From: an uncultured Oscillibacter sp.
Lineage (GTDB): Bacteria; Bacillota; Clostridia; Oscillospirales; Oscillospiraceae
NCBI GenBank assembly: GCA_910583785.1
Contig: CAJTZK010000005.1
Location: 1 to 64,000, forward strand
Direction of reading: 5' to 3'
Length of the DNA stretch: 64,000 bases
Made by a program: the position numbers and the translations under genes. Below the pieces are notes generated by a model. That model was not told the origin of the DNA. It saw only the letters and a list, made by a program, of their open reading frames with translations, and searched no databases. Positions 44,369 to 51,355 of this stretch are shown here, piece by piece (the stretch's first letter is position 1; each line of letters opens with the position of its first letter).

Positions 44369-44806
44369 TTACCGTCCAGTGGAGCCGAAGCCCCCCCGGT
44401 CAGGGCTCTCCAGCCGTTCCACCCGGGTAAAGGCCAGGGGGGGCTGGTTCTCCACGATGCGGAACTGGCAGAGCCGGGTGTTTTTCGGAATGCTCACGTC
44501 CCGGGTGGCATAGGCGGGCCAGCGCCACTGGTCCCCGTCCCCCCGGTAGGAGCCGTCTACCACGCCCATGGAATTGGCCTGCAACAGGCCGTAATTCTGA
44601 AAGGTGGAGCTCCGGGGCGCCACATGGGCCTCGTATCCCTCCGGCAGGGCCACGGCGATGCCCAGGGGGATGAGCCGGAATTCCCCGGCCTTCAGGACGA
44701 CGTCCTCCGCCGTCCGCAGGTCCACCCAGTCGGACCCCGGGACGCAGCAGAGCTCCTCCAGGTCCTCCACCAGGTATTTCACCTTGATTTCCTTTGTCTC
44801 TCTCAT
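44369..44806 (-). CDS. dut: dUTP diphosphatase
   Basis: 145 residues. Motifs: APRSSTFQNYGLLQANSMG (motif 2), VVDGSYRGDGDQWR (motif 3, with catalytic Asp), a C-terminal arm RGGFGSTGR (motif 5). Converts dUTP to dUMP, keeping uracil out of DNA. An insertion after motif 3 (GDQWRWPAYATR) is longer than in the E. coli enzyme. ATG 44806 (MRETKEIK) chosen for its AGGAG; ends 9 bp before maf. Confidence 0.92.
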   Translation of the reverse strand: MRETKEIKVKYLVEDLEELCCVPGSDWVDLRTAEDVVLKAGEFRLIPLGIAVALPEGYEAHVAPRSSTFQNYGLLQANSMGVVDGSYRGDGDQWRWPAYATRDVSIPKNTRLCQFRIVENQPPLAFTRVERLESPDRGGFGSTGR

Positions 44807-44865
44807 GGTAACGCTCCTGTGCAATTATATTTTGTAGATTTCCGTCGGAATTCAACGGTTTGTAT

Positions 44866-46953
44866 TTATTCTACGCCCCGGTGATAGAGCCCCCGGGTGA
44901 ACTCCCCGGCGGGGGCGGCGTGTTCCAGATAGGCCCGGCAGACCTGGACGCAGTCCTCCGGGCTCTCCGTGGTGAAACGGAGGCGGGCATAAGCCAGGCC
45001 CAGGCGCCGCCAGCCCGGCTGGTCCGCCAGGTAGAGGGGGCGGGAGTTTTCCACCTCCGTCCGGTGCCCGAAGGCGGGGAGGAGGGGGAAGGAGGCTCCC
45101 GTGCGGTCGTTCAGGAAATTGGGCTGGCCGCAGCGGCAGCCCAGGGCGTTTTGGACCAGGCAGTTCTCCGTAATCATCAGGGGCAGGCGCCCGTAGACGA
45201 TGGCCTCCGCCGGGAGAACCTTCCGCATGTCCCGGATTTGGGAAAACCGGAGCTCAAAGGAGAGGCAGGCGGAGTCCAGCCCCTTCTTCCGGAGGAAGTC
45301 CAGGGAGCGGCTGTTGAAGACGTTCAGCCCGTAGTCCCCGTAAAGCCTCCATCCTCCGCCCCGGGCCAGGGGGAAGTGGCCCAGGTTGCCCAGGAGGAGC
45401 CCGGCGGCCCCCAAATCCCGGGCCTTGTCCAGCCAGCGGCGGAGCAGGTCCTCGTCCTGGTCCCGCCAGACCCGGGGGAGGACCGCGCAGTACTCCGTCT
45501 CCGCCTCCGGCAGGGAGGACATGCCCGCCAGGAGCTCCAGGGGCACATAGACCCGGGCGGGCCGGAAGTCCAGAAGCCCCCCTCCCAGCTGGGCGGCGCT
45601 CAGGACGGAGACCGTCAGCTGGGGTTCCGCCTCCGCACAGTCCATATCCGGCAGGGGCGGCGGGGGGAAGCGTTCCCAGCGGACCGGGGGTGCGGACCGG
45701 GCGGCGCTGAGGGACTCCAGGGCGTCCCGCCGCAGGGCGTTTACCGCAGCGGCGGAGAGGTACAGGCCCGGCTCCGCCGTCACGTCCGCCCTGGCGCAGC
45801 GGTAGGGGGTCCCCCCAGTCTTTTGGAGGCGGGCGGAGAGGTCCTCCGCCGTCAGGGCCCGGTTTCCGGCGGGCTCCGGCGGGGGGCCGGTGACGGTGGC
45901 GGCGTTTCCGCATCCGTCGTCCGCCGTCAGGGAGCAGGGGGCCCCGGCCCGCACCACACAGGTAAATTCCACGGGAATCCGGCGGTCCGCCTCCGGGGGG
46001 AGGGGGGGCTCCGCCGCCGGAGCGTTCTCCGGGCGGAAGCCCAGCATCTCCGGGCCCTTCGTTCCCCGCCAGTAGGCGTCGGTAAAGCCGGAGCGGGAGA
46101 AGGCCCGCTCCAGGGTTTCCCGCTCCTGGGGCGTGGGCTTCCGCCCCTCCTCCAGAAGCCGGGCGTAGATATCCGTGACGGCGGCCACATAGCCGGGGGA
46201 TTTCATCCGCCCCTCGATCTTCAGGCAGGCCACGCCCATGCCCCGCATCTCCCCCAGGCGGTCCGCCAGGCAGGAATCCTTCAGGCTCAGGGGCCGCTGG
46301 CCCTTGGGCGCCCCGTTGACCCCGTAGGGCAGGCGGCAGGGCTGGGCGCAGCGCCCCCGGTTGCCGGAGCGGCCCCCGATGAGGGCGCTCATGGCGCACT
46401 GGCCGGAATAGCACATGCACAGGGCCCCGTGGACAAAGGCCTCCACCTCGGCGGGGCAGTTTTGGCAAATGGCCTCCGTCTCCTCCCGGGAGCACTCCCG
46501 GGCCAGGACCACCCGCTCACAGCCGTCCCCGGCGATCTCGCAGGCGCCGCCGGAGGTAAAAAGGCTCATCTGGGTGCTGGCGTGGAGGGGCAGGTCCGGC
46601 AGGGCCTTCCGGAGCAGGTCAAAAAGGCCCCAGTCCTGGATCAGCACCGCGTCCACCCCCAGCCGGGAGGCGGTGCGGGCGGTTTCCAGGGCCTCGGGCA
46701 GCTCCCGGTCCGAGAGGAGGATGTTCAAGGTGAGGAAGACCCGCGCTCCCCGGACATGGCACCAGGCCAGGGCCTGGGCGAACTCCTCCTCCGAGAAGTT
46801 CCGGGCCCCCCGGCGGGCGTTGAAGGCCCCCCAGCCCAGGTAGACGGCGTTGGCGCCGTGGTCCACGGCGGCCTTCAGGGCCTCCGGGGACCCGGCGGGG
46901 GCCAGCAGCTCCGGCGGGATGGGGCGGCCCTCCAGGGTCAGGGGACGGCTCAC
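44866..46953 (-). CDS. U32-family protease/tRNA-hydroxylation-type protein
   Basis: 695 residues. PELLAPAGSPEALKAAVDHG at the N-terminus and EAFVHGALCMCYSGQCAMS followed by GRSGNRGRCAQPCR are the U32 signature; the cysteines probably hold an iron-sulfur cluster. The C-terminal half resembles DUF3656. Relatives include collagenase-like proteins and RlhA/TrhP enzymes that hydroxylate 23S rRNA or tRNA; an RNA-modifying role seems more likely than protease activity, but is inferred. GTG start at 46953 overlaps zapA by 4 bp. Confidence 0.92.
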   Translation of the reverse strand: MSRPLTLEGRPIPPELLAPAGSPEALKAAVDHGANAVYLGWGAFNARRGARNFSEEEFAQALAWCHVRGARVFLTLNILLSDRELPEALETARTASRLGVDAVLIQDWGLFDLLRKALPDLPLHASTQMSLFTSGGACEIAGDGCERVVLARECSREETEAICQNCPAEVEAFVHGALCMCYSGQCAMSALIGGRSGNRGRCAQPCRLPYGVNGAPKGQRPLSLKDSCLADRLGEMRGMGVACLKIEGRMKSPGYVAAVTDIYARLLEEGRKPTPQERETLERAFSRSGFTDAYWRGTKGPEMLGFRPENAPAAEPPLPPEADRRIPVEFTCVVRAGAPCSLTADDGCGNAATVTGPPPEPAGNRALTAEDLSARLQKTGGTPYRCARADVTAEPGLYLSAAAVNALRRDALESLSAARSAPPVRWERFPPPPLPDMDCAEAEPQLTVSVLSAAQLGGGLLDFRPARVYVPLELLAGMSSLPEAETEYCAVLPRVWRDQDEDLLRRWLDKARDLGAAGLLLGNLGHFPLARGGGWRLYGDYGLNVFNSRSLDFLRKKGLDSACLSFELRFSQIRDMRKVLPAEAIVYGRLPLMITENCLVQNALGCRCGQPNFLNDRTGASFPLLPAFGHRTEVENSRPLYLADQPGWRRLGLAYARLRFTTESPEDCVQVCRAYLEHAAPAGEFTRGLYHRGVE

Positions 46954-47282
46954 TTGGAGCCCCGGCTGTCCAGCCGCTGCTGGAGCCGGACCACCTCCCG
47001 CTTCAGCTCGCTGACCTGGCTCTGGGCCTTCCCGGCCTCGTCCAGGTAGCCCTTGATCTGGCGGCGGAGCTGCTCGGCGGCGGCCTGGGCCTTGAAGAGC
47101 TCGTCGGCGATGTTGGCGGCGGTGAGGACGGCGGCGTCGGTCCGGCCCACCCGGGTGCTGTTGAGTACCTCGTCCATCTTGTCACCGACGTAAGCGCCCA
47201 CCTTCTGCATGTAGGAGGGGGCCTCCTCCGCCACAAAGGTGTAGTCCTCTCCGCAGATGGTGACGACCACGCGGTTCGCCAT
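46950..47282 (-). CDS. zapA: Cell division protein ZapA
   Basis: 110 residues: an N-terminal beta-hairpin head (VVVTICGEDYTFVAEEAPSYM) and a long C-terminal coiled coil ending KREVVRLQQRLD. ZapA bundles FtsZ filaments at mid-cell. Start ATG 47282 with AAAGGAGG. Coupled to the U32 gene, a pairing common in Clostridia. Confidence 0.9.
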   Translation of the reverse strand: MANRVVVTICGEDYTFVAEEAPSYMQKVGAYVGDKMDEVLNSTRVGRTDAAVLTAANIADELFKAQAAAEQLRRQIKGYLDEAGKAQSQVSELKREVVRLQQRLDSRGSK

Positions 47283-47429
47283 AAAAAAACCTCCTTTTGT
47301 CCCGGGGACGGGCCCCGGGAACGGATTGCGTAATTTAACAGCGTACAGTATAGCACACCCGGCGGCGGGACGCCATAAGAATTTCGGAAGAAACGAAAAA
47401 ATTTACAAACGCCCGGCGAAAGGGGCAAA

Positions 47430-47462
47430 AACAGGCATGCCGCCCAGGGCGGCATGCCCGTT
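47430..47462 (-). terminator. Terminator after degV
   Basis: GGCATGCCGCCC-3-GGGCGGCATGCC palindrome followed on the minus strand by TGTTTTT, just past the end of the degV-like gene. Confidence 0.85.
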
Positions 47463-47479
47463 TCATCCTTCCGTCCGGC

Positions 47480-48319
47480 TCAATAGCCGATAATCAGGCC
47501 CTTCTCCATGGCGTAGAAGCTGGTGAGCCCCCGGCAGGGGAGCAGCTCCACGCTCTTCACGGGCAGGTCCTTTAGAATCTGCTCCTTGAGCTTCAGGGCC
47601 CCCGGGAGGTTCTCACAGTGGCAGACGACGACCTCCGCCCCGGTGCAGTCCTTGCTGTCCTTCATCAGCGCCGTGATGGTCTGGTAGGTCCTGGCCTCCC
47701 CCCGGGCCTTGCCCGCCACATGGATGGTGCCCTGGGACGTGGCGTCGGCGATGACATGGATGCCCAGGGAGTGGAGCAGGGTGCCAACCAGGGGGCGCAT
47801 CCGCCCGTTTTTAATCAGGTTGTCGAAGTTCTCCAGGGTGAAGCAGGTCCGCAGCGCCGCCTGGTACAGCCGCAGCTGGGCGCAGATGTCCTCGAAATCC
47901 CCTCCCGCCTCCAGCAGCGCCCTGGCCCGGCGGATCAGCAGGACCATAGCCCCCGCCGTGGCCTTAGAGTCGATGACGCAGATCTCCTTCTCCGGGTGCT
48001 CCTCCAGGACCATGTCCCGGCCCAGGATGGCGGCGTTGTAAGTGCCGGAGAGGTTGGCGGAAATGGTGAAGCACACCACCCGGTCCCCGGCCTCAAAGGC
48101 CCGGGCAAAGGCGGCGGGGGAGGGACAGGCGGTGGACGCGGCGGCCTTCTCCTGGGCCATGGCCCCCAGAAGCTGGGGAATCTCCAGCGCGTCGTTGTCG
48201 ATGAACTCCCGCTCGCCCACCTGGAGCCGCAGGGGCACCGTCTCAAAGAGCACCTCCCCGCCGTCAAAGGCGTTCATGCGCAGGTCGCAGCTGCTGTCGC
48301 TCACAATTTTACAAATCAT
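47480..48319 (-). CDS. DegV-family fatty-acid-binding protein
   Basis: 279 residues. KIVSDSSCDL near the N-terminus, FTISANLSGTYNAAILGRDM and the late VVCHCENLPGA pattern are DegV. Members bind a fatty acid and act with FakA-type kinases to phosphorylate exogenous fatty acids; no kinase gene is next to it. ATG 48319 chosen; GTG 48328 is an alternative. Confidence 0.9.
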   Translation of the reverse strand: MICKIVSDSSCDLRMNAFDGGEVLFETVPLRLQVGEREFIDNDALEIPQLLGAMAQEKAAASTACPSPAAFARAFEAGDRVVCFTISANLSGTYNAAILGRDMVLEEHPEKEICVIDSKATAGAMVLLIRRARALLEAGGDFEDICAQLRLYQAALRTCFTLENFDNLIKNGRMRPLVGTLLHSLGIHVIADATSQGTIHVAGKARGEARTYQTITALMKDSKDCTGAEVVVCHCENLPGALKLKEQILKDLPVKSVELLPCRGLTSFYAMEKGLIIGY

Positions 48320-48451
48320 ACAACACACCCCATAATATGGTTTCTAATATCATGTCTTCTGTTATCATACAGGAATTCCGGGCGGATGTCAACCGGAAAA
48401 GGGAAAATCCGGCGGAGAATTTTTTGCCCCAGTCCACGGTTGACATAACGG

Positions 48452-48482
48452 TGTGGACAACTCTGTGGATAATGTGCAAAAC
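48452..48482 (-). promoter_or_regulatory. Two DnaA boxes upstream of the second topoisomerase locus
   Basis: TGTGGATAA (48474-48482) is a perfect DnaA box and TGTGGACAA (48452-48460) has one mismatch; both have the same orientation, 22 bp apart start to start. They lie in the divergent degV / topoisomerase spacer. DnaA binding is inferred. Confidence 0.6.
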
Positions 48483-48611
48483 CCCCTTCCCGGAAGGGGT
48501 CCCGGGGGGTGGCAGAGCGGTTATGGAACGGTAACAAAAGTAACATTTTCCGAAAAAACGGCGGTCCTGGCCGGGAAAAGGCGGGAAAGGGGACCCTTTC
48601 GCCGGAGGGGG

Positions 48612-48640
48612 TTGAACCTGGGGAATTCCTGTGATATAAT
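48612..48640 (+). promoter_or_regulatory. Promoter of the second topoisomerase B gene
   Basis: TTGAAC (48612-48617), 17-bp spacer, perfect TATAAT (48635-48640). Leaves a ~100-nt untranslated leader before ATG 48747. The rest of the 48320-48746 spacer contains no supported gene. Confidence 0.8.
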
Positions 48641-48746
48641 CAAACCGTTTCAAAATCCTGGGCAAACGGGGGCTTTTCCGCCAGATCCGGTGCCCGGAGG
48701 CGAAAAAGAGACATCCCCGGCGAAGGGCGCCGGGTTTGGAGGAACT

Positions 48747-50738
48747 ATGGCGAAGAAACAGGATTACGGCAACGACAGCATTTCCGCCTTAAAAGGCGCG
48801 GACCGGGTGCGCAAGCGCCCCGGCGTCATTTTCGGCTCCGACGGCCTGGACGGCTGCGAGCACGCGGTCTTTGAGATTTTATCCAACTCCATCGACGAGG
48901 CCCGGGAGGGGCACGGAACGTCCATCACCGTCACCCGCTTTTTAGACCACAGCGTGGAGGTGGAAGACGCGGGCCGGGGCTGCCCGGTGGACTGGAACGA
49001 GAAGGAGGGGCGCTGGAACTGGGAGCTGGTCTTCTGTGAGCTGTACGCCGGGGGCAAGTACGACAACGTCTCCGGGGACAACTACGAGTTCTCCCTGGGC
49101 CTCAACGGCCTGGGCTCCTGCGCCACCCAGTACGCCTCCCGCTATATGGACGTCACCGTCTGGCGGGACGGCTTCGAGTACCGCCTCCGCTTCGAGCGGG
49201 GGGAGATCGTGGGGGAGCTCCAGAAAACGCCCCTGCCCAAGTCCCAGGCCAAGAAGACCGGGACCCGGACCCGGTGGCTTCCCGACCTGGAGGTGTTCAC
49301 GGACATCAATATCCCGGCGGAGTATTTCTCCAGCGTCATGAAGCGCCAGGCGGTGGTGAACGCGGGGATTACCTTCCACTTCCGCGGCGAGACGGAGCCG
49401 GGGGTTTTCGAGGAGACGGAATTCGTCTATGAAAACGGCATCGCCGATTATGTTTCCGAGCTGGCGGGGGAAACCAGCCTGACCTCCCCGGCCTTCTGGC
49501 AGGCGGAGAAGAGGGGCCGGGACCGGGAGGACAAGCCGGAATATAAGGTGAAGCTGTCGGCGGCCTTCTGCTTTTCCAACCGCGTGAATGTGGTGGAGCA
49601 CTACCATAACTCCAGCTGGCTGGAGCACGGGGGAAGCCCGGAGAAGGCCAGCCGCTCCGCCTTTGTCTCCGCCGTGGACAAGTACCTCCGGGAGCAGGGG
49701 AAGTACCAGAAGAACGAGAGCAAGGTCACCTGGGCGGACGTGGAGGACTGTTTGATTTTGGTCACCAGCAACTTCTCCACCCAGACCAGTTACGAAAACC
49801 AGACGAAAAAGGCCATTACCAATAAGTTTGTCCAGGAGGCCATGACGGAGTTCCTCCGGTCCAACCTGGAGATTTACTTGATTGAAAACCACTTCGACGC
49901 GGAGAAAATCGCCGGGCAGGTGCTTTTGAACAAGCGCAGCCGGGAGAAGGCGGAGGAGGCCCGGCTGAGCATCAAGAAAAAGCTCTCCGGCAGCGTGGAC
50001 ATCGCCAACCGGGTGCAGAAGTTTGTGGACTGCCGGACGAAGGACGTGGAACGCCGGGAGATTTACATCGTGGAGGGCGACAGCGCCCTTGGCAGCGTGA
50101 AGCTGGCCCGGGACTCGGAGTACCAGGGCATCATGCCCATCCGGGGGAAGATTTTGAACTGCCTGAAGGCGGACTACGCCCGGATTTTCAAGAGCGAGAT
50201 CATCACGGACCTGATCAAGGTCCTGGGCTGCGGCGTGGAGGTGGCGGGGAAGCACGTGAAGGACGTGTCCTCCTTTGACCTGGGAAACCTCCGCTGGAGC
50301 AAGGTGGTCATCTGCACCGACGGCGACGTGGACGGCTTCCAGATCCGCACCCTGGTGCTGACCATGCTGTACCGCCTGACCCCGACCCTGATCCGGGAGG
50401 GGTATGTGTATATCGCGGAGACTCCCCTGTTTGAGATCAACTGCGGGGAGAAGACCTGGTTTGCTTACTCCGACAAGGAGAAGAACGACGTGGTAAAGGG
50501 GCTGGAGGGGAAGAAATATAAAATCGACCGCTCCAAGGGCCTGGGCGAGAACGACCCGGACATGATGTGGCTGACCACCATGAACCCGGAGACCCGGCGG
50601 CTCATCCGGGTGATGCCGGAGGACGTGGAGCGGACGGCCCAGGTGTTTGACCTCCTCCTGGGGGACAACCTCCAGGGGCGGAAGGACCATATTGCGGAGA
50701 ATGGGTACAAATATTTAGAGATGGCGGATATTTCCTAG
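48747..50738 (+). CDS. Divergent type IIA topoisomerase subunit B (ParE/GyrB-like)
   Basis: 663 residues. GHKL ATPase motifs are present but drifted (RKRPGVIFGSDGLDG; FEILSNSIDEAREG; GLNGLGSCATQYAS). The Toprim motif is EGDSALGSVKLARD instead of EGDSAGGSA, with acidic triad TDGDVDGFQIRTL kept. The last region GLGENDPDMMW replaces GLGEMNP. It pairs with the subunit A-like gene at 51356. Classical gyrase is at 6088-11109, so this pair probably fills the topoisomerase IV (decatenation) role, though it is quite unlike standard ParE. Start ATG 48747 with GGAGGA. Confidence 0.9.
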   Translation: MAKKQDYGNDSISALKGADRVRKRPGVIFGSDGLDGCEHAVFEILSNSIDEAREGHGTSITVTRFLDHSVEVEDAGRGCPVDWNEKEGRWNWELVFCELYAGGKYDNVSGDNYEFSLGLNGLGSCATQYASRYMDVTVWRDGFEYRLRFERGEIVGELQKTPLPKSQAKKTGTRTRWLPDLEVFTDINIPAEYFSSVMKRQAVVNAGITFHFRGETEPGVFEETEFVYENGIADYVSELAGETSLTSPAFWQAEKRGRDREDKPEYKVKLSAAFCFSNRVNVVEHYHNSSWLEHGGSPEKASRSAFVSAVDKYLREQGKYQKNESKVTWADVEDCLILVTSNFSTQTSYENQTKKAITNKFVQEAMTEFLRSNLEIYLIENHFDAEKIAGQVLLNKRSREKAEEARLSIKKKLSGSVDIANRVQKFVDCRTKDVERREIYIVEGDSALGSVKLARDSEYQGIMPIRGKILNCLKADYARIFKSEIITDLIKVLGCGVEVAGKHVKDVSSFDLGNLRWSKVVICTDGDVDGFQIRTLVLTMLYRLTPTLIREGYVYIAETPLFEINCGEKTWFAYSDKEKNDVVKGLEGKKYKIDRSKGLGENDPDMMWLTTMNPETRRLIRVMPEDVERTAQVFDLLLGDNLQGRKDHIAENGYKYLEMADIS

Positions 50739-50805
50739 GGCGGCCTAGAGCCGCCAGAGGGCCCCGCCCTCTGGACTCCCGCCAGGGGAAACCAGTTTCC
50801 CCTGG
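50739..50805. terminator. Three adjacent hairpins after the subunit B gene
   Basis: GGCGGC/GCCGCC (50739-50755), AGAGGG/CCCTCT (50756-50772) and CCAGGGGAAAC/GTTTCCCCTGG (50782-50805) follow the stop. The last hairpin could terminate from either side, although the T run is weak. Confidence 0.55.
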
Positions 50806-50813
50806 ACCCCTTC

Positions 50814-50984
50814 TCATTTATTTTTTTGATAAATCCCTCTTTCCATGAAATCCTGGTGCAACAGCCACCGCATGTAACCGGACCGGGTGCGCAGGGTTTC
50901 ATATGCCAACCGGGTCAAATGCTCATGGTCCTGCTCGGTCATGGTTACGCAAATGCGTTTGCTGATATGTTTACTTTTGGCCAT
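50814..50984 (-). CDS. Ribbon-helix-helix-like small protein
   Basis: 56 residues beginning MAKSKHISKRICVTMTEQDH, basic strand then two helices (TRLAYETLRTRSGYMRWLL), the size and pattern of an Arc/CopG-type DNA-binding protein. ATG 50984 is preferred to a GTG at 50996 that abuts the ribosome site. It is encoded against the flanking topoisomerase genes and could regulate them or itself; no partner toxin gene is visible. Confidence 0.65.
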   Translation of the reverse strand: MAKSKHISKRICVTMTEQDHEHLTRLAYETLRTRSGYMRWLLHQDFMERGIYQKNK

Positions 50985-51117
50985 ACGATGCAGCACTCCC
51001 TACTGTGAACGTAGTTTTGTGATGCTTTTAGTATATGTGAATAGATTCTTATAGTCAAGGGATATTTGAATTTTTTCACATAATGTGCTATTATAACAAT
51101 TGAGATGGGGGATTCTT

Positions 51118-51339
51118 GTGGAACATACCGAAAGAATCTTGAAGATTTTGGAAGAAAGAAACATTACCGCGTATAGGCTGTCAAAAGAAACCGGCATTTC
51201 GCTCAGCTTGCCCAGCAAATGGAAGGAAAAGCCCTCATCAAAAGTATCCTCCGAAATTCTGGTCTCCATTGCCGACTACCTGGACTGCTCGGTCGATTAC
51301 CTCCTTGGCCGGACCGAGAACCCCAACCTGAATAAATAG
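51118..51339 (+). CDS. XRE-family transcription regulator
   Basis: 73 residues: helix-turn-helix ITAYRLSKETGISLSLPSKW followed by the common tail ILVSIADYLDCSVDYLLGRT. GTG 51118 is chosen because GGGGGA lies 6 bp upstream. It lies 16 bp before the subunit A-like gene and is probably co-transcribed with it. The spacer to the divergent gene at 50984 holds a TGTGAA/TTCACA inverted repeat that could be an operator. Confidence 0.82.
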   Translation: MEHTERILKILEERNITAYRLSKETGISLSLPSKWKEKPSSKVSSEILVSIADYLDCSVDYLLGRTENPNLNK

Positions 51340-51355
51340 TGGAAAGGGCAGAATC

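Noticed and set aside
50814..51339. Toxin-antitoxin pair between the topoisomerase subunits
   Set aside because: Both small genes look like DNA-binding proteins, face opposite directions and have no toxin-like partner.
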